Below, piece after piece: positions 45,794 to 58,453 of a stretch of DNA of 64,000 nucleotides. The position numbers and the translations under genes are program-made. This DNA is from Daedaleopsis sinensis (taxonomy: Eukaryota; Basidiomycota; Agaricomycetes; Polyporales; Polyporaceae): assembly GCA_033807695.1 (NCBI GenBank), contig CM066300.1:1426001-1490000 (forward strand), in the 5' to 3' direction. Positions within the stretch are counted from its first letter, which is position 1; each line of letters opens with the position of its first letter. Below the pieces are notes generated by a model. That model saw nothing but the letters and a program-made list of their open reading frames with translations, was not told the DNA's origin and ran no database searches.

Positions 45794-48059
45794 ATGCGGT
45801 TGGCAATACTAGCTGCTCGTCACCCGCTCATACACGTCCCTGCCAGAGCTATATCATCGGCTCGCTTGCTCTACTGGACTCGTGTTCCGCTGCCGCGACA
45901 GATGGAGATCAAGCTTACTGAAGATGAGGACGCGCTGTGCAATCTGCTCGATCAGTGTACACGCACGATGAAGGAGACAGAGGGTATAGAAACGTCCTGC
46001 AGGATCGCTGGAGGATGGGTACGGGATAAGGTACGTTCAAACTACCTCCAGAGAATCCCGATCGTGTCGTTAGGCTATCCCTATTCGCCGTGTGTGTTCA
46101 TTCCATGTGCTCGGCTACAGCTGCTTGGCTCGCAATGCAATGACATCGACATCGCTCTCGAGAACATGATGGGATTTCCCTTCGCAGAACGCTTTGTGGA
46201 GTACTGCCGGACGACAAAAGACATCCCCGTCAAGAGTGTTGCTAAAATCGAAAGCAATCCAGACCAGTCGAAGCACCTTGAGACCGCACGGACCACTGTT
46301 CTGGGGATCGAGCTTGATTTTGTGAACCTTCGAAGCGAAGAGTATGCGGAGAACAGCCGTATCCCTACGCAGGTGGTGAGCTCACATCAGTCTCCCGCTG
46401 TCCGACGGCAGTTCTGAAAGCAGTGATAGCAATTCGGTACACCCCTGCAGGATGCCATCAGGCGAGACATCACAATAAACACGCTTTTCTTCAATGTGCA
46501 TTCACGGGAGGTGGAAGATCATACCGGCAAAGTAGATTTCTGCTTGTTATGAAGCATGGAGATTTGTTCATGCTGTTGAAGTAGGGGCTCGATGATTTAC
46601 GAAGCGGAACGATTAGAACGCCTCTACCTCCACGAGAGACTTTTACAGACGATCCCCTGCGCGTCCTACGATGCATACGGTTCGCCAGCCGCTTCGGGTT
46701 CAGCATAGTGTCTGAGCTACAAGAGGCCGCCAGGGACAGTGCAATTCAGGCAAGTCGATCTACTTCTTAATGATTATCTGCGATTTTGACACCTTGCTCA
46801 GGAAGCCCTTAAAGCGAAAATCAGCCGTGAGCGCGTAGGTGAAGAACTGGACAAGATGATGGGAGGTGAATCACTGTTCCTCTCTTCGTGTTGTATTATC
46901 ATTGAACAGTTGGCCTTGTATCAAGGACGAAACCCGCTACTATCCATCGACCTGATACATTCCCTTTCGCTGTATTCCTCGGTGTACCATATCCCGGACA
47001 ACGTGTGCATCAAGCTCTCCGGCTCTCCAGCAGCTCCAGATTCTGCTCTTCGTGCAGCTATGATTCTCCATGCACTGACTTCGCCTACCACCGCCACAAC
47101 AAGCCTCTCCGGGGCGACCTTCCCTTCCCTTCCCGCCGTGCACCCGCTCCTCCTGTCTGAGCTCTCGTCATCCACCAGCCCATTGCGCCGTTTGTATCTG
47201 GCTGCCGCTCTTACGCCGTACAACGGCCTGACGTACACACAAACGAAGGGCAAAATCCGCCCAGCCGCGGAAGCCGTCATCCGCGAGGGCCTGAAGCTCG
47301 GCGCGCAGCACCACTATCTCGACGGCATCCCCGCGCTGTTTGCCGCGGCCGAGATCGTGCAGAAAGGAGTCTCCGACTGGGAGGCCGGCAAAATCGATAA
47401 ACCGGAACGGGTCTGGATCGGCGTGCTCATGCGGGAGAAGAACGTGCACAACCCCGTGAGCGGCTCCCACTGGGCCTCGTCGGTGCTCTTCGCGCTCGTG
47501 CAAGAGCTCGCAGCGCTTTGGAAGGCCGGCGCGGGTTCAATCGATGGTGAGCACGTTCCAAGTCGTTTGTGCGCGTGTGCTCACGCATCTATTTTCATCG
47601 TTCACTCCCCTCTGTGGCTGCAGTCGAGGCAGCCTCGCTGAGGGTTGGAGCGTACAACAGGCTCGCTGCGCGGATCGAGGAGCTGGGCCTTCCTGGGGCC
47701 GTGGACGCCAGGCCGGTGCTCGACGTACGTGCTGCTTTCTTCCTTTTTGCTGCCTCTGCAGCGAGCGCACCCTTCACGGCGGCTGACGCATGATGGTTTT
47801 CATTTCGCTTGCGGTATCCTCCGGACAGGGTCGGGAAGTGGTAAAGGTGCTTGGTGCGTCGAACCCGGGGCCGTGGACCGGCCAGGTCCTGGCGCGCGTC
47901 GTCGAATGGCAGCTGGAGCATCCGGAGGGTACAAAGGAAGAGTGTGAGGTGTGGCTGCGCGCGGAGCAGGCTGCAGGCAACGTTACTGTGAGCACGCCGG
48001 CCAGCAAGCGTGCCAAAGACGTTGCAGCAGAGGCGAAGACGAAGAAGGCGAAACGGTAA
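45794..48059 (+). CDS. CCA1: CCA tRNA nucleotidyltransferase
   Basis: About 550 residues in eight exons; ATG at 45794, stop at 48059. An N-terminal stretch rich in Arg/Ala (MRLAILAARHPLIHVPARAI) looks like a mitochondrial signal, and a second Met at MEIKLTEDE could start a cytosolic and nuclear form, as in yeast. The class II nucleotidyltransferase head has RIAGGWVRDK and the metal-binding NDIDIAL. Then come RRDITINTLFFN, the DPLRVLRCIRFASRFGF motif and KISRERVGEEL. The C-terminal helical body ends in a Lys-rich tail (KTKKAKR). The enzyme adds or repairs the 3' CCA of all tRNAs. The intron at 46750 starts with GC rather than GT. A 60-nt intron near 46863 ends at TATCAAG; using the nearer acceptor loses the conserved RNPLLSIDLIHSLSLY. 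Confidence 0.94.
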
Positions 48060-48513
48060 CTGAGTCAGGGAGACGAAGATCACGGGGGGAGGGACCGAGA
48101 GATGGATGGACGATGACTAACGTCGATATCGATGCTGGCTCGTTGTGCGCACGTGTGAGTGATAATGTGATATTGACCGTACACTTCTAGCGACACTCGC
48201 GCCGGTGTACGGGGATTGTTGCTAAATAATGATACAAAACAAGACTGTTGACGATCGCGATGTGGAGACTTCGTATTGTACAGTGTGACAGAAGCAAGAG
48301 CAAGAGGAACTGAGCAGGAGGAGGGGGGACAACAAAGCTGGGGTCGAAAGAAAACTGGGCAAAGGGTTTTGAACATGTGCTACGACAGACGACGAGGGTG
48401 GTGCGAGTAAGTGGTGATGAGATGGTATGCGATAGTAGATGGGCAAGGGTGATTTGGGTGAGCGATGAGAGGTGGAGGCAAAACATCTAGAGTGCGGTGG
48501 TACCGGGGCTTCG
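48060..48513. other. Convergent intergenic region
   Basis: The 3' ends of the CCA enzyme (+) and the HMG-box gene (-) meet here in 454 bp. The minus strand is rich in C/T. No gene was seen. Confidence 0.5.
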
Positions 48514-49977
48514 TCAGAATACAGAGTCGGTGAGCCAGTCAGAGAACTCTGGGTCATTGAGCTGTCCCGGGACATACTCAGCGTAACAGTACGGGTTCGT
48601 CGGGGAGAGGATGGCCTGGGTGAGTAGATCATCCGACTTGAGACCGTCCATGGGGGGAAGGTCTGGCTGAGGCTTGACGTCGAAGAGGCCGATGAAGACG
48701 TTGTCGGGCGAGCTCAGCTCATGCCCGTGGTAGACACCCGCGGTGCCAAGGAAGTCGTCGTTCAGAGCAAAATCGGGTGCGGGGCTGAGGGGATCGTGGC
48801 TAGACAACGAGCCGCTCATGCTCGACGGCGAGTGCGATGCAAACGGGTTAGTGAATTGAATATCCTAAAGAGGGTGTTAGTAGGTCCGAGGTTAGCCGAA
48901 AATGGCAGGTAGCATACCTGGCAGTCGAACGCGGGTTCACCCAGAGAGAACTCTGGGATTTCGGACGTAGGGATGAAGCCGTCGAGATTGGCATCGGGGA
49001 TTGAAGGAGGAGTCGCGCCGATTGGTGCTGAAGAGACCGACGGTTGCTTTGGCGATATGGAGTGGTGCACGCTGGGGAGCGTTGGTGAGCTGTCCTGCTC
49101 GTATTTCACTTGCGCCTTCGAGGAGCGAGGTTGGCGTGGGCGAGGTGGTGCAGACGGCTTTTTGGGACCGGATGGACGACGCGCCTTCTTGCGACGGGGC
49201 CTTTCGACGTACTCGGACTCAGCGGACGAGTAGCCATCGTCACCCTCGGCATCGCGCTTCTCGAGCTCGGTCTTGAGGTCGTCGCCGACGTAGCCGCGCC
49301 GCATGAGCCGCGCGACCTTCTGACAGCGGTGGACCTTGTCGGAGTGGTCGGGCTTCGGCTTGCGCTTCGCGCTGCGGTCCTTGCGGTAGACGGGCGTATA
49401 CTTGTAGTCGGGATGGGCGAGCGCGTGTAGCCGCTTCGCTTCGTCCGCCTTGAGGTGGTAGGGGACGCGCTCGGCCGCGGACAGGTTGTTCCAAAGCTGG
49501 CCCGCGATGCGGCTGATTTGGCGATGGTCGCGCTCGACGGTCTTCTTGATTTTCTCTGAGTTCCAGAGCTCGGAGCGGTAGATCATGAAGGCATTGGGTG
49601 GACGCGGAACGTAGTCGGGATCCCGCTTGCGCGAGTGCGACGAGCGATGGCCGGTGTACGAGTAGGGTTTGGCCGGCGTGGAGGGGGGAGATTCCGGATC
49701 GACCTCCGGCTCGCCCGAGTCGTCAACAGAGGGGGGCGTGGCGGGCGCGACAGCGGCGGGAGAGGGCGGCGGCGGCGACGACCCTTCCGGGTACATAAGT
49801 GTGAGGTCGTATATGTCACACTCGTCGGTGTCTATACCAGATTAGGGCGCGTTAGTATGTTGTTCGTGATCGGAGGTGTGCGCGGGGCTAGGGGATCAGG
49901 CACGAGCACTCACTTGGATCGCGAGGAGGCTGCCTTGAGATACGGCGAGAGCGTCGGATGTTGCGGAAAGCTGGCAT
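48514..49977 (-). CDS. HMG-box transcription factor
   Basis: ATG at 49977, stop at 48514; three exons, about 450 residues. A small first exon (MPAFRNIRRSRRISRQ) joins with an intron of about 80 nt to DECDIYDLTLMYPEG. The HMG box runs from VPRPPNAFMIYRSELWNS through SRIAGQLWNNLSAAERVPYH to HPDYKYTPVYRKDRS, the MATA/SOX type that binds DNA in a sequence-specific way. Basic stretches (KRKPK, RPRRKKARRPSGPKK) follow. The C-terminal third is Ser/Pro-rich and acidic, ending EFSDWLTDSVF, which may be an activation region. Fungal members control mating, pheromone response or development; which role applies here cannot be told. A TATA box lies at 50085-50090. Confidence 0.9.
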
Positions 49978-51056
49978 CGTCGGGGATGTGTGGACGAGAG
50001 AAGTCGGAGAGAGCGAGGGCGATGGTTGAGCGGAGGAATCGAGCGAGTTTTGCTGGAGGAGAGCATAGCGCAGGTCGAGATGGGTTTATAGAAGTGTGCC
50101 ACCCGATACGGTGTAAACACGATTGCAAGCTGAAGACACTGGCTTGGGTCGGGAGAACTACCTCGTGCCCGCCTCGCGGCCGGCGCGGTTAGCTGGCGCT
50201 GCCGGGATATTACTCGTCTTCATCCAAAGTTTTGACTTTGAACTCGCGTGGCCCTTGCCTTGTCGACCCCTTCGCGGAACCAAATATCAGGCGCCGGCTG
50301 TTGTGCCACCAGCAACCAGGGGAGTGGCCGTAGCAAACGGTGGCTAGCGGCGGTTACACGACCTTGTCCACACACAAGCGGAACGTGACAGGGCCACCGT
50401 CACCGACGCTGGCCCCGCCGTTGTGTACGACTTGTGTGTCCCTGGGTACCAATCATTGACCGGAGCTCGTCCTTAGCGCGTTCTAACAGTTCCCCGACGG
50501 GGATTTGCCGCATGTCAGTCCCCGAAACCCGGCGCATATGCTCCGACTCGGGAAAAATGCAGGTGCACACACAACGAGACACCCCCATTCTCGGTCCACC
50601 GTCGACCGGAAATGCACAACGTCGCAGAGAGCACAATCGACCAACAACACTCACGTCGCGGGCCCAGCTTCCCAAATGTATCAGGGCAATGGAGAACGAG
50701 GCGGAGCATTCCCACGTCTGAGGGGCGCGGAAGGCGCGTCCGGGGATTGTGCCACTCATCAATGAAGTGTGCATCCAGAAGCCCATGTAGACGGCATCGA
50801 AGCACACGACTTGTCACAGTCCATCAGTCTATCAACCCCATCGCGTCCTCTCTCCCGCCACCAGTCGTCACGAGATCCGACGATGCCTCCTCGACGTTTT
50901 GAGGTTGTGCCACCCGGCAACTATAGTCGCTCCGACCGTCAAGGCCACGTCGAGCTCTGCACCAGCATGTTCGTATGCACATTGGGACCCTGGCAAGACG
51001 AACGTACGTTGGGGGTACGCAACCCATCCACATCAGAGAGTCGAACAGAACTTCAT
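49978..51056. other. Intergenic region between ROK1 and HMG-box genes
   Basis: 1.08 kb carrying the HMG-box promoter at its left side. The rest, 50200-51050, has only short Arg/Ser-rich frames on both strands. No gene, tRNA or repeat was recognised. Confidence 0.5.
50085..50090 (-). promoter_or_regulatory. TATA box of HMG-box gene
   Basis: TATAAA on the minus strand, about 108 nt before the ATG at 49977. Confidence 0.6.
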
Positions 51057-53232
51057 TCACGCCTGTTCGTTTGTTCCGTCTGCGGGAGGGGATGGGGCGG
51101 TTTCCACCCTCTTCCTTTGTACGCCATTCTCCATTCGGCGCTTCGAGCCAGCAATCATGTCCCTACAGAGTGCCATGAGCTCATAGATCTCCCCGATTAT
51201 GTGAGTCGACCACACTCGCCTCTTTTTGATCGCGTCTCCCCGTCCGATACGCCTTGCATTGTTGACGGCTTCTGCGCGCTTCACCTTCCCCATCTCCCGC
51301 CGCTTCATCTTTGACGGCTTCGGCAGCTTCAAGATCCACTCCGGGACTGTAGATCCAGATTGCAGCAGCACATTCGCGATCCTATTCAGGGTTAGTTCGT
51401 GGCCTCCGTCCTCGGTGCGGGGGTGCAACTTTGTGTACTTACGTCTTGAGGAACGGCGCATCTTGATTTGTGAAGTACGTGATCGCCTTCCCTTCTCTTC
51501 CAGCGCGACCGGTACGACCTAGGATGGAAGAAATCAGTCACACTTGCTGCATTGTGTCCAAGTTGACCCGACTGACCAATTCTGTGCACATAGCTCTGAA
51601 CGCTCTGTGGGAAGTCGTAGTTGATCACTTCTCTGACGCCTTTGAAGTCCATGCCACGCGCCATAACCTCGGTGCTGACCATCACCCAACTCTCTCCGCG
51701 GCGCATACGCGAGACTGCGTCTTCTCGTTCCTTTTTCGTCATTCCAGCATGCAGACAGTCTACGTTCGATATCCCGCTAATCACGAGCTCTTCGGCCAAA
51801 GAGGTTGCGCGCGGTTGTGACGACACGAAGATGAGTAGAGGGGGGTTGTAAGGCTGTGACAGGTACTGGAGCAATGCAGGTAGTTTGGATTGGTCGTCGG
51901 CGACGTAAGTGAGCGACTGTGTGATGAGAGGGAGGGGCGTGTCTCTGTACGGCCATGAGATGCGCAATCATACAAGGAAGGAGTCACGTACTTGAGCCCA
52001 ACAACGACTCGAATTGGGTCGCGAAGCATTGCCATTGCCACCTTCTCCGCATTGGCAGGGAGGGTAGCACTGAATACGGCTTTCTGCACGTCCGCATGCG
52101 TACATGCTGCGATGACTTCCTGCACTTGCTCCAGGAATTCCGCGTCGAGCATCCGGTCTGCTTCATCTAGCACAAGATGTCGTACACTAACCTGGTGTAA
52201 GAGAGTAATTCCAATATACCCCGATGGCCACTCACTTGTCTAGCTGCAGATTGCCACTTTGTAGCGACGCGACCAGTCGCAGCGGAGTGCTGATGATTAT
52301 GTCTACAAACCGTAACAGTCAGCGCATGCACGAGTAACGTTAGACGACAGGCGGACCAATCTTGTCTCGCACATTCTTGTCGGCGAGTGTCGCAGCGGTC
52401 GCCTTGCTGAACAGCACGACCCGCCATTTCCTCCCCTGCGCGAGCTTGAGACATTCGTTGTGGATTTGGTGCGCAAGCTCGCGGGTAGGCGCGAGTATGA
52501 CTGCGCGCACGCCCGTTCCGGTAGTCGACTTGGAGCTTGAAGCCGGCGCGCCCAAAGCGGACATGATGGGCAGGAGGTACGAGAGCGTTTTACCCGTTCC
52601 AGTGGGAGATATAGCAGCGAGGTCTCGATGCTGCACTATCGTTTAGAAACAGCTGGTGGGTTCAAGGATATCTTTCTGAATGCTTACCTCCATGAGTATA
52701 GGGACGCCATATGACTGTATGCCGGTCGGTCGCTTGTATCCGCTCTGCGCGAGGTTCTGGAGGATGTGCGAAGGTACACTGTATCGCGCGAAAAGGTCCT
52801 CAAATGTGTCCACATGTTCCGGAACGTCTTTCCCCTTCGTCGTGACACGGTGCCGAGGCATAGGTGGGTCATCCTCCGGTTCCTCCTCACTGACTTCTCC
52901 CCCTTCTGCGTCCTCATCGGCATCATCGACCCTCCGCTTCTTTCCTTTGTGCTTCGCATCGCTGCTTGGCTCTGGAGCTTTACGTTTGGCGAGGCCGCCC
53001 TGGGCATACTTGAAGAAGTCAAGCTCGGGGGGAAGCTCGCCGTCCAAAGTGCGGGCCGAGGTGGAAGCTTTAGGCTCCTTGCTTTTCTTGCCCTGGTGTT
53101 GGGGACTCTTCCTAAGCACGCGATGTGGTTCAGACTAGTGATGACACTTACGTTGAATATCTGAACGTCTGACTTGAATTTCTGCTTGTCAAACTTGGCT
53201 CCGCCGCGCGAGAGTAGATGGAATGCTTCCAT
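51057..53232 (-). CDS. ROK1: DEAD-box RNA helicase ROK1 (DDX52 family)
   Basis: ATG at 53232, stop at 51057; about eight exons, roughly 600 residues. The N-terminus [15 protein letters not shown] matches ROK1 starts. An acidic and Lys-rich region precedes the Q-motif area ([17 protein letters not shown]). Helicase motifs in order: [33 protein letters not shown], then [12 protein letters not shown] and [13 protein letters not shown], the last split by an intron after HRIG. ROK1 works in the nucleolus on early 18S rRNA processing, releasing snR30 from pre-ribosomes. The C-terminus is uncertain: either the frame reads straight to 51057, or a further intron near 51220 removes the segment after AIKKRR. 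Both give a Lys/Arg-rich tail. Confidence 0.92.
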
Positions 53233-53710
53233 GGGCGACTGTGTCTGTGGGCTCTCTTCAAGTTGAGGCCTCGTTGATACAGGACACTAGGGTAGGAATT
53301 GACGACGAAGTTGTGTAGAGTGATAGGAGGTTACTGCGAGACGATGCAAGCTCGCGATTCGGTACGTCGTCGTACACAACGCCGTCAGAGTCCAGACTAG
53401 TGAGATTCGCAAAAAGTTAAACGCGATCGCGTTCCGGTCATGGTCAAGTCACGTGATACATGTAAAAAGCAGCATCGAGTCCTCGAGGCCTTCAAGACAC
53501 TGGCAGCACACTGGAGACTCAGAGATGCTACATCGAATGCCCGTGCGTGGAGACAATGATATGCAATATGTACCGTATACATGCGCGGTTAACGGGACGG
53601 TAAGTTACTAGGGGGTAGCTCTAGTCTATCGGCGGTCCTCTACGATCCGTCTAGTCTACGAGCAAGGTCTGTTGGATGTGAATAATGATAAGTGGTAAGA
53701 GTCGATGCGT
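53233..53710. other. Intergenic region
   Basis: 478 bp holding the ROK1 promoter and the 3' flank of the carrier gene. No other feature was seen. Confidence 0.5.
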
Positions 53711-55297
53711 CTAGAGGATATAGTCCGCGGGAAACACGGTTCTCCACCCCTTCTTCAATTGCTATAGGACGGCATCAGGAGAAGACGCATTGATGCTTCA
53801 CCATAGGAAGCTTACCTCGAAAAAGATGAACATCAGTACAGTGTTGGGTCCAAGTCGGATGAAAGCCGGTGTCCATCCCTTGAAGAGGAAGCGTAGGCCC
53901 TCTTCTCGGATTGCTGTAGTGAGAACTTCTAGTGGGTGCGTCTTACCATGCTGTAGGGAAAGATCAGATTCTGTGGCAAGGCTGTGAGGGCTGCTCAACG
54001 CACCGCTGCCATCAACCTAGATCTCAAGACGTCTGCAGGGGCGGTCACCGCTGAGGAATACCGATTGTTAAACCTGTGGCAGACTCAAATCATGATAGAT
54101 AGATGGAACGTACTGGTTGCGAACGTTCCCGCCGCGATACTTGCCAGTGAATGCAGCAACAACCCGTCTTGCACTTGATAGTCAATGAGTGGTATCCTGT
54201 TCCTTAGTAAGATTTGCTTGAAAAGATCGTATCTGTCATCCTGTGAGCATCACGAAGCAGATACTAACTACAGCGTCACTCACGATCCAACCTGAGAACC
54301 CTAGGAAACCACGGTGAGAGCCATGACGACGACAGGTCCAAAGCTCTTCAAACTCACGTTCATGAGAATAGCTCTTGTCTGGAAGGGGTGTCAGAGGGTG
54401 AAAGCTAAAGACTGCTGCGGAGTGATACTTACCAGATTAGTTCCAATCCCTCGCGACAAGCCCTGCGCACCCTCTTCCTTTACAATAGTGACTAGTCCAC
54501 TGACGGCATTCCTATAGTTGTAACGCTCTGATGGAGGTCGCACGAAGTCGCTCGTCATCCTGACCAGCAAAATATCTGCAGCAGTCTACATTAATACGCG
54601 TGTTCGGCAGGAGAAAGATACGATCCCTACCTGCTGGATTGCCCGCCATGCCTCCAAGACCGCCCGCGACCATTGCAGCGAGGAAGAGATGGCTCGCAGG
54701 AGCTGGGCCATCCTTCGACAACTCCGCTTTCATCTTCTCGTACGCCCCGAGGCGGACTAATGAATACGTCATCTGACGCATGATGGAGGCACTGAGGCCG
54801 GTATAGAGGCTCCTGAAGCCAGTCTCTGAGATAGTAGTCTTGAGGATAGAGAATGTAGAGGGTTGGGCGGGGGCTCCCGACGTGAAATGAATAGTCTGCA
54901 TTCGGCTATCTCGGAGAGCGATGAGGAGTTTGAAACGATACCTCGAGCGCACCCATTTGCTCACACTTTGGTCAAGTCTAAAGGATGTGTGCAGCATGCA
55001 GCCACTGGTAGGGTCGTGCATAAGAAATTGTAGAGTATTGGCTGCACAGGGTACTCACTGGTTGCGCCGACGCCTGCCATATGCCGCCAGAGAGTAGCCT
55101 CCTCAGTCTCGAACAACTCGATAAATAATGAAGAACTGGTTCCTCACCTCCGAGCCTTTAGAACGGAGGGCATGATGAGCAAAAACGCGCGTCGGCTTTA
55201 CGGAGATAACTCACCAGAAGGGATAGCTTTGCTGGGGGACCATCTTGACGGGGGTGGCTTGGATGAGGGAGGCGTCTGAGTCCTTGAGGGCCTGCAT
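53711..55297 (-). CDS. Mitochondrial carrier, dicarboxylate-carrier type (DIC1-like)
   Basis: ATG at 55297, TAG at 53711; about ten to eleven exons, roughly 310 residues. Three carrier signatures P-x-D-x-x-[KR] are seen: HPLDLTK, NPADILLVRM and APADVLRSRLM. Each starts a two-helix repeat, with the following GFRSLYTGLSASIMRQMTYS and GWTPAFIRLGPNTVLMFIFFE. The first exon ends in SYPFW. The frame FWLGGVGATMAACCTHPLDL is only obtained by joining an 8-nt exon (GCTCGGAG) and a 15-nt exon (GCGTCGGCGCAACCA), each flanked by GT-AG introns. Such carriers exchange malate or succinate for phosphate across the inner membrane; exact substrates are inferred from similarity. A later Met (MVPQQSYPFW) could be an alternative start. 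Confidence 0.9.
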
Positions 55298-55851
55298 GAC
55301 AGTCAAACCGCGGCAGCCCTGTGGTGCGTGTCTTTCATGAACCTATGGGTTATAAGCTGAGACAGCGAGGCGTCCGGGGGATATGAGGGTGGCCGTCGAC
55401 GAGCATGATTCCGAGATATGGCTCTCCGGCCGACGACATTACAAATTCGGAATCGCGGCAAGGCGTCAAAGCGGGAAAGAGGCCCCTCTAGATCGACAAC
55501 ATTCTCGTGTAGCGGTCTCCGTTAGCTTTAGAGAAAACCATCTCGGAGAAACGCAGGAGGACAGTCTGAGTGTATTGGATTGAGTGCATGCCTGTACCAA
55601 CAGGTATTTCATACAGCTCTGTACACGCTCGAGGATAGCGATGTTGCTGTACCTCGTGACAGATCTCGGGAGTGACCGGGGTCCGACATCCAAACAAGGT
55701 TCGTGTTGGGGGCCCAGTTTGGCGCCGCGCGTCGAGGCAAGAGTCGCGCGTCGCCCTTTTTCTCCCTCCCACCGTCACCTCCACCCGACCCCCTCACCTC
55801 GACCTTCTTTCCTAGCTTCTTTGTTTTTCTCGTTTCTTTCCGACTGCAAAT
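55298..55851. other. Divergent promoter region carrier / SUB2
   Basis: 554 bp between two divergent starts. A strong CT-rich tract at 55758-55845 leads into the SUB2 ATG. No TATA box was recognised. Confidence 0.55.
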
Positions 55852-57991
<2,140 letters not shown>

Positions 57992-58453
57992 TCTCCGAGC
58001 TACGCGCTCGTGCTCTCGAGTTTTCCTGTTCTTGTCGTAGCTTATCCCGCATTCAGTGTAACAGTAGCCTTGTCCTACCTCAGACCTCCCACCTCAATGG
58101 ATGATAGTATCACTGGCGTGTATAAAGCCTCACTGTATATGTTCTGCCCGCGGGTGTTTGAAGGGATGAGCGCTGAGCCGCGGTTGTGGACTTACGGCAG
58201 AAGGTATGACGTAGGGGTCCGATGGGAGTCTGGAGCCGCCGAGGAGGGCGCGCTAGTGACGACGAGACTGGCCGGGTGTCCCGACTGCCCCGCAAGGAAA
58301 TCCTGCCCAACTCAGAAATCCCCTCACTCACCAAGTACTGTACTCTAGCGTCTTACTTCCTACAGCTATCCCCTCCCTCTCCGGCGTTCCCTCTTTCCCT
58401 CCTGATCCCTACGCGCGCTGCCATACCCCACACTGGGGCCCTTCTCCACCAGA
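57992..58453. other. Intergenic region, promoter of hybrid kinase
   Basis: 462 bp. GTATAAAGCC at about 58119 is a TATA-like box on the plus strand, and a CT-rich tract (58366-58410) precedes the ATG at 58454. Confidence 0.55.
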
